Positions 49,144-56,459 of a stretch of 64,000 bases of DNA are shown in pieces (position 1 is the stretch's first letter; each line of letters begins with the position of its first letter). The notes beneath the pieces were generated by a model. It was not told the origin of the DNA. It was given only the letters and a program-made list of their open reading frames with translations, and made no database searches. The position numbers and the translations under genes were made by a program. Origin of the DNA: Pedomonas sp051304405 (GTDB taxonomy: Bacteria > Pseudomonadota > Alphaproteobacteria > Sphingomonadales > Sphingomonadaceae); assembly GCF_051304405.1 (NCBI RefSeq), contig NZ_JBPPGG010000004.1, positions 186,001 through 250,000 on the forward strand, given 5' to 3'.

Positions 49144-51192
49144 ATGATCCGATTCCGCTTCTTCACCCTGGCCAGCACCCTGGCCCTGGGGCTCGGCCTT
49201 GCCGGCCCGGCGCTGGCGGAGAGCCAGCCCGCCTTCGGCACCTTCGGCTTCGACACGGCCGGGATGGACACCAGCGTCAGGCCGGGTGACGACTTCTATA
49301 CCTACGCCAACGGCGGCTGGCTCAAGAGCACGCCGATCCCGGAGGACAAGTCGAACTACGGCATGTTCACCGTGCTGGCCGACCAGGCGGAGGCGCAGAT
49401 CCGGGCGATCATCGAGGAACTGGCGGCCTCCCGGGCCGAGCCGGGGTCCGAAAGCTGGAAGATCGGCACCCTCTATGCCGACTTCATGAACGAGGCGGCG
49501 ATCGAGCAGGCCGGGCTTGCGCCCGCCCGGCCGGAGCTGGACCGCATCAACGCCATTGCCAGCCAGCAGGATCTGGCGGCGGCCTTTGCCCGCATGGCCA
49601 CGCTCTCGGTGAACCAGCCGTTCGAGATGTACGTGGGCCAGGACCGCAAGGCGCCGGACGTTTACGTGCCCTACCTTGGCCAGGGTGGCCTCGGCCTTCC
49701 CGACCGCGACTATTACCTCGACGACAACCCCAACTTCGCGGCGGTGCGCGAGAAGTACAAGCAGCACATCGCCAACATGTTCAGGCTGGCGGGCGTCGCC
49801 GAGGCTGACGCCATGGCGAAGGCGGAGGCGATCTACGCCGTGGAAGAAGCCATGGCCCGGGTCCACTGGTCGCGCGGCGACAGCCGCGACCGCGACAAGA
49901 CCTACAACAAGCGCACGCTGGCGCAGCTTCAGGCCGAGGCGCCGGGCTTCGACTGGGCGACGTTCCTGTCGGCCATGCGGCTGGACAACCAGCCCGCGTT
50001 CCTCGTCGCCCAGCCCAGCGCCTTCACCGGAATGGCGGCGATCATCGCCAGAACCCCGCTGCAGACCTGGAAGGATTACCTCACCTTCCATTACCTCAGC
50101 GGCTATGCGGGCGTGCTGCCCAAGGCGTTCGTCGAGGAGGATTTCGACTTCTCCGGCCGCACCCTGTCCGGCATTCCCGAGCTGAAGGCGCGGTGGAAGC
50201 GCGGCGTCGATCTGGTGGAATCGGCGCTCGGCGAGGCGGTTGGCAAGCTCTACGTCCAGCGCCACTTCCCGCCCGAGGCCAAGGCGGCGGCCGACCGGCT
50301 GGTGCAGAACGTGATTCTCGCCTACGGCCAGCGCATCGACCAGCTGGACTGGATGTCGCCGGAGACCAAGGCCAAGGCCCGCGAGAAGCTCGCCAAGTTC
50401 AACCCGAAGATCGGCTACCCCTCCAAATGGCGGGATTACACCAACTTCGAGGTGAAGCCGGGCGATGTGCTGGGCAATGCCCAGCGGGCGTCCGAGTTCG
50501 AGTTCTGGCGGAACGTGAACAAGCTCGGCAAGCCGGTGGACCGGGACGAGTGGTTCATGACCCCGCAGACGGTCAACGCCTACTACTACTCCACCAACAA
50601 CGAGATCGTGTTCCCGGCCGCCATTCTGCAACCGCCGTTCTTCGATCCGAACGCGGATGACGCGGTGAACTACGGCGGCATCGGCGCGGTCATCGGCCAC
50701 GAACTGGGCCACGGCTTCGACGACCAGGGCTCGAAGGTCAACGGCGACGGCGTCGAGATGAACTGGTGGACCGATCAGGACCGCACCCGGTTCGACGCGC
50801 TCGGCAATGGCCTGTCCGCCCAGTACGAGACCTACTGCCCGTTCCCGGGCGAGTGCGTGCGCGGCAAGCTCACCCTCGGCGAGAACCTGGGCGACCTTGG
50901 CGGCCTCTCGGTCGCTCATGCGGCCTACAAGCTGTCGCTGGGCGGCAAGGACGCGCCCGTCATCGACGGCACCACGGGCGACCAGCGCTTCTTCCTCGGC
51001 TGGGCGCAGGTGTGGCGCCGGGCCTACCGCGACGCCGAGCTGCGCCGCCGTCTGGTCACCGACCCGCACTCCCCGTCGCAGTACCGCACCAACGGCATCG
51101 TGCGGAACATGGACGCCTGGTACAAGGCGTTCAACATCGACAAGGACGCCGGGCTGTACCTGCCGCCGGAGCAGCGCATCCGCATCTGGTAA
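49144..51192 (+). CDS. M13-family metallopeptidase (neprilysin-like)
   Basis: A 682-residue zinc endopeptidase with a signal peptide (about 1-22). The zinc site is VIGHELGHGFDDQG (HExxH at about 519-523) with the third ligand in ENLGDLGGLSVAH (Glu580, Asp584), the neprilysin spacing. Other family blocks are GDDFYTYANGGWL near the N-terminus, NAYYYSTNNEIVFPAAILQPPFF before the HExxH, and QRFFLGWAQVWR. The usual C-terminal CxxW is replaced by RIRIW. Probably periplasmic, cleaving peptides. A perfect intrinsic terminator follows. Confidence 0.96.
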   Translation: MIRFRFFTLASTLALGLGLAGPALAESQPAFGTFGFDTAGMDTSVRPGDDFYTYANGGWLKSTPIPEDKSNYGMFTVLADQAEAQIRAIIEELAASRAEPGSESWKIGTLYADFMNEAAIEQAGLAPARPELDRINAIASQQDLAAAFARMATLSVNQPFEMYVGQDRKAPDVYVPYLGQGGLGLPDRDYYLDDNPNFAAVREKYKQHIANMFRLAGVAEADAMAKAEAIYAVEEAMARVHWSRGDSRDRDKTYNKRTLAQLQAEAPGFDWATFLSAMRLDNQPAFLVAQPSAFTGMAAIIARTPLQTWKDYLTFHYLSGYAGVLPKAFVEEDFDFSGRTLSGIPELKARWKRGVDLVESALGEAVGKLYVQRHFPPEAKAAADRLVQNVILAYGQRIDQLDWMSPETKAKAREKLAKFNPKIGYPSKWRDYTNFEVKPGDVLGNAQRASEFEFWRNVNKLGKPVDRDEWFMTPQTVNAYYYSTNNEIVFPAAILQPPFFDPNADDAVNYGGIGAVIGHELGHGFDDQGSKVNGDGVEMNWWTDQDRTRFDALGNGLSAQYETYCPFPGECVRGKLTLGENLGDLGGLSVAHAAYKLSLGGKDAPVIDGTTGDQRFFLGWAQVWRRAYRDAELRRRLVTDPHSPSQYRTNGIVRNMDAWYKAFNIDKDAGLYLPPEQRIRIW

Positions 51193-51220
51193 GGCGGGCG
51201 GGCGACACCACAACCGGGAA

Positions 51221-51247
51221 GGGGCGGCTTCGGCCGCCCCTTTTTTT
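51221..51247 (+). terminator. intrinsic terminator of the M13 peptidase gene
   Basis: GGGGCGGC-TTCG-GCCGCCCC, an eight-pair perfect stem with a TTCG tetraloop, followed by seven T. It lies 29 bp past the stop codon. Confidence 0.95.
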
Positions 51248-51319
51248 GGCCCTTTCTGTCTGGCCCTTCCTGTTTTTCCGGTCTGTTACGGTCCCGCTTG
51301 CATGGACTGCGACATTGTA

Positions 51320-51329
51320 GTAGTACTGC
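51320..51329. promoter_or_regulatory. candidate BlaI-type operator
   Basis: GTAGTACTGC within CATTGTAGTAGTACTGCG is an 8/10 dyad with a TAGTA core, resembling the TACTA/TAGTA-rich operators of BlaI/MecI-type repressors. It is 21 bp upstream of the blaI-like start, where autorepression would be expected. Motif match by eye only. Confidence 0.35.
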
Positions 51330-51349
51330 GACGGAAACGGAGATTCGCG

Positions 51350-51760
51350 ATGCCTGACACCCCTGATCTTTCCAGAGCGGAATACGACGTTCTGCGCGTA
51401 CTCTGGCGTCTGCGTGAGGCCAGTGTGCGGGAGGTGCATGACCAGCTCGCGCCCGATACCGGCTGGGCCTACACCACCACCAAGACCGTGATGGACCGCA
51501 TGGCGGCCAAGGGCCTTCTCGCCCGCGACAACCAGCATGGCGCGTTTGTCTATCGCCCGCTGGTCTCCCGTGCGGCGGGTCTGGCCCGTTTTGTCCGCTT
51601 CTTCGCCGACCGGGTGGTGGAGCGGGATCTGGGCGCCGTTCTCGGGCTTTTCCGCAACAGCGAGGCCCTCAGCGCCGAGGAGCTGGCGGAGCTGGAGCGT
51701 CTGGTTCAGGCAGAGGATGAGGATACGGCCGGCAAGGCCGAGGCAGAGGGGAATCGGTGA
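51350..51760 (+). CDS. BlaI/MecI/CopY-family repressor
   Basis: A 136-residue winged-helix regulator. The DNA-binding domain (about 5-75) shows LSRAEYDVLRVLWRLREASVREVHDQL and the signature GWAYTTTKTVMDRMAAKGLLARD, then the dimerisation helices and the AGLARFVRFFADRVV segment containing the region where partner peptidases cut. Its stop codon overlaps the start of the M56 peptidase gene (TGATG), forming a classical sensor-repressor pair. GGAG stands seven bases before the ATG. Confidence 0.93.
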   Translation: MPDTPDLSRAEYDVLRVLWRLREASVREVHDQLAPDTGWAYTTTKTVMDRMAAKGLLARDNQHGAFVYRPLVSRAAGLARFVRFFADRVVERDLGAVLGLFRNSEALSAEELAELERLVQAEDEDTAGKAEAEGNR

Positions 51761-53595
51761 TGGACAGCAGCAGCCTTTCGGCCGTGTTCGGCCTGTCCGG
51801 CAGCATGCTGGACTTTCTTGCCCGCCAGTCGCTCTATGCGGCGGCCGTGGCGGTCGTGGTGTGGACGGTTCTGGCGGCGGTGAAGCCGCGTCATCCCATG
51901 TTGCATCTGGCGCTGTGGTGGCTGGTGCTCGCCCGGCTTGTGCTGCCGGCGGACTTCTCCACCTCCTGGAGCCTGCGCGCCACGGCGGAGACCGTGCTGG
52001 CGCAGGTGGTCTGGCCGGCGGGCGAGCCCCGCGTCAAGGTGCCGGGCAGTGAGGATCTGGCGCCGGTTGCCTCGCCGCTGCCTGTCGAAGTGGCGGCCGG
52101 GGAGGGCACTGCCGGGGCGGCCCTGCCGGAGACGGTCGTTGCGTCCTCGTCCTTCGATGCTGCCGAGCTGCTGCCGCTGGGGTTGTTCCTGTTCTGGCTG
52201 GGCGGCGCGGCGGCCATGTCCATTCTGCTGGTGCGGGCGGAGCGCTCGGCGCGCCATGCCATCCGCATGGCCGAACCGGTGGATGCGCCCCTGCTGCGCC
52301 AGCTGGCGGACGCCTGGGCGCAGCGGTTCCGGATTTCGCGCCGCGTGCGGGTACTGGTGACGCAGGAGGCGACCGCGCCGTTCACGGCGGGGCTGTTCCG
52401 CCCGGTGATCGTGCTGCCGCGCACCCTGCTTGACCGGCTGGACGCAGTCGAGATGAGCGCCGTCATCGGCCACGAGATGTCCCACATCCGCTCCTACGAC
52501 GTGGCCTGGCGTATGCTGGAGCGGGTGCTGCTGGTGGTGTTCTTCTTCCACCCGATGGTGTGGATGGCTGTGCGCCGCATCGACACGGCGCGGGAGGCGG
52601 CCTGCGACGTGGCGGCGGCGAACAGCGGCATGGTTGCCCGCAACTCCTACGCCAAGGGTCTGCTGGCGGCGCTCAAGGCCTTCCGCATCGAGCCGGAGAT
52701 GGCGTTTGCCCGCACCCTCAGCATTCAGGGCGGCACCAGCGATGGCCTCAAGACCCGTCTCATCTGGCTGAAGGGGGAGACCGCCATGTCCACCCCCGCC
52801 AAGATGATGGGCGCCGTTGGCGTCGTGGGGCTTGGCCTGCTGGTCCTGCCGATGGCCGAGGCCCGTCAGGCCGTGCCGACCCTCGACGCGCTGGAAACCG
52901 CGTCCCTGCCTGCGGCGGTGCAGACGGCGGAAGCCCCGCGGGTCCCCGCTGCGCCGCGCGCGCCGCAGGCCCCGGCCGCGCCGCAGGTTGCGGTGGCGCC
53001 CGAGGCTCCGGCCGTGCCTGAAGTGCCCGCCGTGCCCGCCGTGCCCGAGGTTCCTCCGGTGCCCGCGCCCGTGAACGTATGGTCTCCCGCGTTCGCGCAG
53101 AGCATCCAGCGCACGGTGGACGCCAGCCTGAAGACCGAGGCCGCCGCCCGTGAGACCGAGCGGAAGATCACCGCCAAGCTCGCCGGGCTGGACGAGAAGA
53201 TTGCACGCACGGTGGAAAGCGCCATGGCGGATGCCGAGCGCGCGCGCCGCACGGGCTTTGCCTATGCGCGGAGCGGCGATTACGTGGTGTCCACCGATGC
53301 GGACAAAGGCGGCTACAGCGCCTCCGTTGCAGCGGACGAGTTCGCGCTCGCCCTGGCGGTCGATGCCGAGACGATCCGCCGGCACTCCCTGGCCGAGGTG
53401 GTCAACCGCCTGCGCACCACTGCGCGTCAGATGCGGGCGAACCCCCGCCAGTTCGACCCGGACGACATGGGCGCGTTCGTCCTGCGCACCGATGATGGCA
53501 TCACCATCAAGGTCGCGGGGGCGATCGACAAGGCGGCCGATGCGCTCGAAGAGCGGATCAACGTGATGGAGCGTGAGCGCGGCGGCCGTCGCTGA
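51760..53595 (+). CDS. BlaR1-like M56 metallopeptidase sensor
   Basis: A 611-residue membrane metalloprotease. Membrane segments at about 22-45, 47-65 and 128-152, the zinc motif VIGHEMSHIRSYD (HExxH 238-242), DVAWRMLERVLLVVFFFHPMVWM and EAACDVAA identify the M56/BlaR1 family. Beyond a further hydrophobic stretch (about 347-365) is a Pro-rich region (about 370-445) and a helical, charged C-terminal domain (about 446-611). This C-terminus has none of the beta-lactam sensor motifs (STYK, SxN) of BlaR1, so the signal sensed is probably not a beta-lactam. It should cleave the repressor encoded just upstream. Confidence 0.9.
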   Translation: MDSSSLSAVFGLSGSMLDFLARQSLYAAAVAVVVWTVLAAVKPRHPMLHLALWWLVLARLVLPADFSTSWSLRATAETVLAQVVWPAGEPRVKVPGSEDLAPVASPLPVEVAAGEGTAGAALPETVVASSSFDAAELLPLGLFLFWLGGAAAMSILLVRAERSARHAIRMAEPVDAPLLRQLADAWAQRFRISRRVRVLVTQEATAPFTAGLFRPVIVLPRTLLDRLDAVEMSAVIGHEMSHIRSYDVAWRMLERVLLVVFFFHPMVWMAVRRIDTAREAACDVAAANSGMVARNSYAKGLLAALKAFRIEPEMAFARTLSIQGGTSDGLKTRLIWLKGETAMSTPAKMMGAVGVVGLGLLVLPMAEARQAVPTLDALETASLPAAVQTAEAPRVPAAPRAPQAPAAPQVAVAPEAPAVPEVPAVPAVPEVPPVPAPVNVWSPAFAQSIQRTVDASLKTEAAARETERKITAKLAGLDEKIARTVESAMADAERARRTGFAYARSGDYVVSTDADKGGYSASVAADEFALALAVDAETIRRHSLAEVVNRLRTTARQMRANPRQFDPDDMGAFVLRTDDGITIKVAGAIDKAADALEERINVMERERGGRR

Positions 53596-53659
53596 CAGTC
53601 CCCTCGTGGCGCGGGCCGCGCCGCGCCAGCCTCACTCCGCCAGCCTTTTTCCGCCAAAC

Positions 53660-54079
53660 TCACTCCGGCGGTGTAAACCGCATCAGGGCCGCCTCGTCCG
53701 CTTCCAGCTGTTCGAGGCGGTCCGCTTCCTTTCGGGCGTTCTCGATGAAGCGGGCGGCGGCGATGTCCAGCGTCTTGAAGTCGGCGAAGGCGTCGGCCAG
53801 CTTGTCCTGAAGCGCGTCGATCTCGGCCTGGAGCTTCGCCATGTCCCGCTCTACCTGTTGCCGCGCCAGCCGCTGGCGGCCAAGGTACGCGCCGAAGTCG
53901 GCCACGCCGATCAGCGCTTCGGTTGCATCCTGCTGCGCTTCCGCGGCGATCTCGGCGTCGATGCCCCGGAGCTTGCCTTCGAGCGCATCAAGCCTGGCGT
54001 AGAGCGCGCCGATCTCGCGGCGCAGCTCGTCCAGCTCGTTCTTCTTCAGGCGCAGGCCGGCGTCGTAGGGCGTTTTCAT
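53660..54079 (-). CDS. fliJ: flagellar export chaperone-like protein FliJ
   Basis: FliJ binds FliI and FlhA and helps the flagellar type III export gate. The 139-residue sequence is one long coiled coil: LRLKKNELDELRREIGALYARLDALEGKLRGIDAEI and RQQVERDMAKLQAEIDALQDKLADAFADFKTLDIAAARFIE, the typical alphaproteobacterial FliJ arrangement. It is 14 bp after fliI, and the pair is divergent from ctrA. Confidence 0.88.
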   Translation of the reverse strand: MKTPYDAGLRLKKNELDELRREIGALYARLDALEGKLRGIDAEIAAEAQQDATEALIGVADFGAYLGRQRLARQQVERDMAKLQAEIDALQDKLADAFADFKTLDIAAARFIENARKEADRLEQLEADEAALMRFTPPE

Positions 54080-54093
54080 CTAGCGGTTCCGCC

Positions 54094-55416
54094 TCAGGCG
54101 AGAATCTGGGCCAGTTGCTGGAAGCTCTCGGCCGCGCGGGTGTGCTCGCCCTTGCGCTGGTTGAGGAAGGCCTCGATCTTCGGGGCGTAGTTCAGCGCCG
54201 CGTCCACCTCCGGGTTGGAGCCGCGCCGGTAGGCCCCGAGTCGGATCATCTCCTCCATGTCCGCATAGACCGAAAGGTGCGCCTTGGCCGCGCGCATGAG
54301 CCGGTTTTCCTCGTCCGAATGGGCACCCGGCAGGGTGCGGGAGACGGACTTCAGCACGTTGATCGCCGGATAGCGCCCGCGCTCGGCGATGGCGCGCTGC
54401 ATGACGATGTGTCCGTCCAGAATGCCGCGCACGGCGTCCGCCACCGGCTCGTTGTGGTCGTCGCCGTCCACCAGCACGGTGAACAGGCCGGTGATGGCGC
54501 CGCCGTTGCCGGTGCCGGGCCCGGCCCGCTCCAGCAGCTTGGGCAGCTCGGCGAACACGGTCGGCGTATAGCCCTTGGAGGCGGGCGGCTCGCCGGAGGC
54601 CAGGCCGATCTCGCGCTGGGCCATGGCGAAGCGGGTGACCGAGTCCATCATGCACAGCACATGCTGGCCCTGGTCGCGGAAATGCTCCGCCAGCGCGAAG
54701 GTGAGGTAGGCCGCCTGGCGGCGCATCAGCGCGGGCTCGTCGGAGGTGGCCACCACCACGATGGACCGGGCGAGACCCTCGGGGCCCAGATCATCCTCAA
54801 GGAATTCCTGCACCTCGCGGCCGCGCTCGCCGATGAGGCCGATGATGGCCACGTCGCAGTCCGTATAGCGGGCCAGCATGGAGAGCAGCACCGACTTGCC
54901 CACGCCCGAGCCCGCGAAGATGCCGAGGCGCTGCCCCTTGCAGCACGGGGCGAACACATCGAGCGCGCGCACGCCGAGGTCGATCTTGCCGCCCACCCGG
55001 TCGCGCGCATGGGCGGCAGGCGGCTTGCCGCGCACCTGGCGGGGCAGGGGGCCGCGCGGCAGCGGGCCCTTGCCGTCCACCGGCTCGCCCAGACCGTTGA
55101 TCACCCGGCCCAGCCACGCCTGGGTGGGGCGCACCTCCGCCTCGCTCGCCAACACATAGGCCTTGCTGCCGACGCCAACGCCGTCCAGCGCGCCATAGGG
55201 CAGGCACAGCGCCCGGCTGTCGCGAAAGCCCACCACCTCGGCCTGGATGATGCCGCCGTCGCGCCGTTGCAGACCCAGCCGCGCGCCGACGGCGGCGGCC
55301 TGTCCGATGCCCGACACTTCCACCATCAGACCCCGAACGGCAGCGAGCCGCCCGTAGGCATCGCCTCGGGAGACGGATTTCAGTTCTTCGGCCAACGACT
55401 GGAAATACATGCGCAC
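54094..55416 (-). CDS. fliI: flagellum-specific ATPase FliI
   Basis: Hexameric ATPase of the flagellar export apparatus, homologous to F1 beta. The 440-residue protein has Walker A GIFAGSGVGKSVLLSM (about 165-180), VALIGERGREVQEFLEDDLG, the Walker B strand VLCMMDSVTRFAMAQREIGLASGEPP, and GSITGLFTVLVDGDD-like GGAITGLFTVLVDGDDHNEPVAD. N-terminal region is alphaproteobacterial in type. The ctrA gene is immediately divergent, separated by 242 bp with CtrA-like sites, so both may be under cell-cycle control. Confidence 0.97.
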   Translation of the reverse strand: MRMYFQSLAEELKSVSRGDAYGRLAAVRGLMVEVSGIGQAAAVGARLGLQRRDGGIIQAEVVGFRDSRALCLPYGALDGVGVGSKAYVLASEAEVRPTQAWLGRVINGLGEPVDGKGPLPRGPLPRQVRGKPPAAHARDRVGGKIDLGVRALDVFAPCCKGQRLGIFAGSGVGKSVLLSMLARYTDCDVAIIGLIGERGREVQEFLEDDLGPEGLARSIVVVATSDEPALMRRQAAYLTFALAEHFRDQGQHVLCMMDSVTRFAMAQREIGLASGEPPASKGYTPTVFAELPKLLERAGPGTGNGGAITGLFTVLVDGDDHNEPVADAVRGILDGHIVMQRAIAERGRYPAINVLKSVSRTLPGAHSDEENRLMRAAKAHLSVYADMEEMIRLGAYRRGSNPEVDAALNYAPKIEAFLNQRKGEHTRAAESFQQLAQILA

Positions 55417-55560
55417 ACGCCCCTGTGAAGGTTAAGCCATGGTCACCAAACAGGCTTAAGGAAGGGTGAATCCCGTCCCCGCAATGAATTGAGTGGGGAA
55501 AATTATTTTTCTAGCTGAGGTTGCGTTTAAGACAGTTGCCATTCATAAAGATTAACGGCA

Positions 55561-55576
55561 TTAATATTTCAGTAAC
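55561..55576. promoter_or_regulatory. candidate CtrA box in the fliI-ctrA intergenic region
   Basis: TTAA-TATTTCA-GTAAC matches TTAA-N7-TTAAC with one mismatch. Adjacent TTAA repeats (about 55552, 55585) and an AT-rich stretch form a cluster about 85-110 bp before ctrA. A GAATC (GANTC) site lies at 55468-55472. In Caulobacter ctrA is autoregulated and silenced by methylation at such sites; the arrangement here is compatible, not proven. Confidence 0.5.
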
Positions 55577-55658
55577 CGGTTCTGTTAATATTGCTTACCG
55601 GGTTTGGTGAAGAATTTTGCGTCAACCGATCTAGGGGGCTTGGAATAGGGGGACGATC

Positions 55659-56372
55659 ATGCGGGTACTCTTGATAGAGGATGATGCCTCTACCGCCAAA
55701 AGCGTTGAACTGATGCTGAATGCAGAAGGCTTCAACGTTTACACCACCGATCTGGGCGAAGAAGGCCTCGATCTGGGCAAGCTGTACGATTACGACATCA
55801 TCCTGCTGGACCTGCACCTGCCGGATATGCACGGCTATGACGTGCTGAAGAAGCTGCGCATGGCCAAGGTCTCGACGCCGATCCTGATTCTCTCTGGCCT
55901 CAGCGAGCCGGACACCAAGGTCAAGGGGCTGGGCTTCGGTGCGGACGACTATGTGACCAAGCCCTTCCACAAGGAAGAGCTGATCGCCCGCATCCATGCG
56001 GTGGTGCGCCGCTCCAAGGGGCACTCCCAGTCGGTCATCCGCACGGGCAAGCTTGCGGTCAACCTTGACACCAAGACGGTGGAGGTCAACGGCCAGCGCG
56101 TGCATCTCACCGGCAAGGAATACGCCATGCTGGAGCTGCTGTCCCTGCGCAAGGGGACCACGCTCACCAAGGAGATGTTCCTCAACCATCTCTATGGCGG
56201 CATGGACGAGCCGGAGCTGAAGATCATCGACGTGTTCATCTGCAAGCTGCGCAAGAAGCTGGCGGCCGCCTGCGGCGGCGAGAACTACATCGAGACGGTC
56301 TGGGGCCGCGGCTACGTGCTGCGTGATCCGGATGCGGAGGCCATTCCGCCGCGCGCGGCCATCGGCCAGTAA
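55659..56372 (+). CDS. ctrA: cell-cycle master regulator CtrA
   Basis: OmpR-family response regulator controlling cell-cycle and flagellar genes in alphaproteobacteria. The 237-residue protein is highly conserved: MRVLLIEDDASTAKSVELML, phosphoacceptor Asp51 in YDIILLDLHLPDMHGYDVL, GFGADDYVTKPFHKEEL, and the winged helix with HLTGKEYAMLELLSLRKGTTLTKEMFLNHLYGG and IDVFICKLRKKLAAACGGENYIETVWGRGYVLRDP. The short C-terminal tail lacks the Ala-Ala end used for ClpXP degradation in Caulobacter (it ends AAIGQ), a possible difference in proteolysis. It is divergent from fliI. Confidence 0.98.
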   Translation: MRVLLIEDDASTAKSVELMLNAEGFNVYTTDLGEEGLDLGKLYDYDIILLDLHLPDMHGYDVLKKLRMAKVSTPILILSGLSEPDTKVKGLGFGADDYVTKPFHKEELIARIHAVVRRSKGHSQSVIRTGKLAVNLDTKTVEVNGQRVHLTGKEYAMLELLSLRKGTTLTKEMFLNHLYGGMDEPELKIIDVFICKLRKKLAAACGGENYIETVWGRGYVLRDPDAEAIPPRAAIGQ

Positions 56373-56403
56373 CCCGTGAAAGGCTGAAGGCCCAGGTGAC
56401 GGG

Positions 56404-56434
56404 GGCCCGGAAAACGGGCGAACGCTCCCGGGCC
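56404..56434. terminator. GC hairpin between convergent ctrA and fliK
   Basis: GGCCCGG and CCGGGCC pair around 17 bases, 31 bp past the ctrA stop. No T tract follows; a weak candidate for a shared terminator of ctrA and fliK. Confidence 0.4.
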
Positions 56435-56459
56435 AGCCACGCCTTCGGTTGCGGCGGTG

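Noticed and set aside
55552..55565. TTAA-N5-TTAA as a perfect CtrA site
   Set aside because: The spacing is five, not seven, so only the neighbouring TTAA-N7-GTAAC was kept as a candidate.
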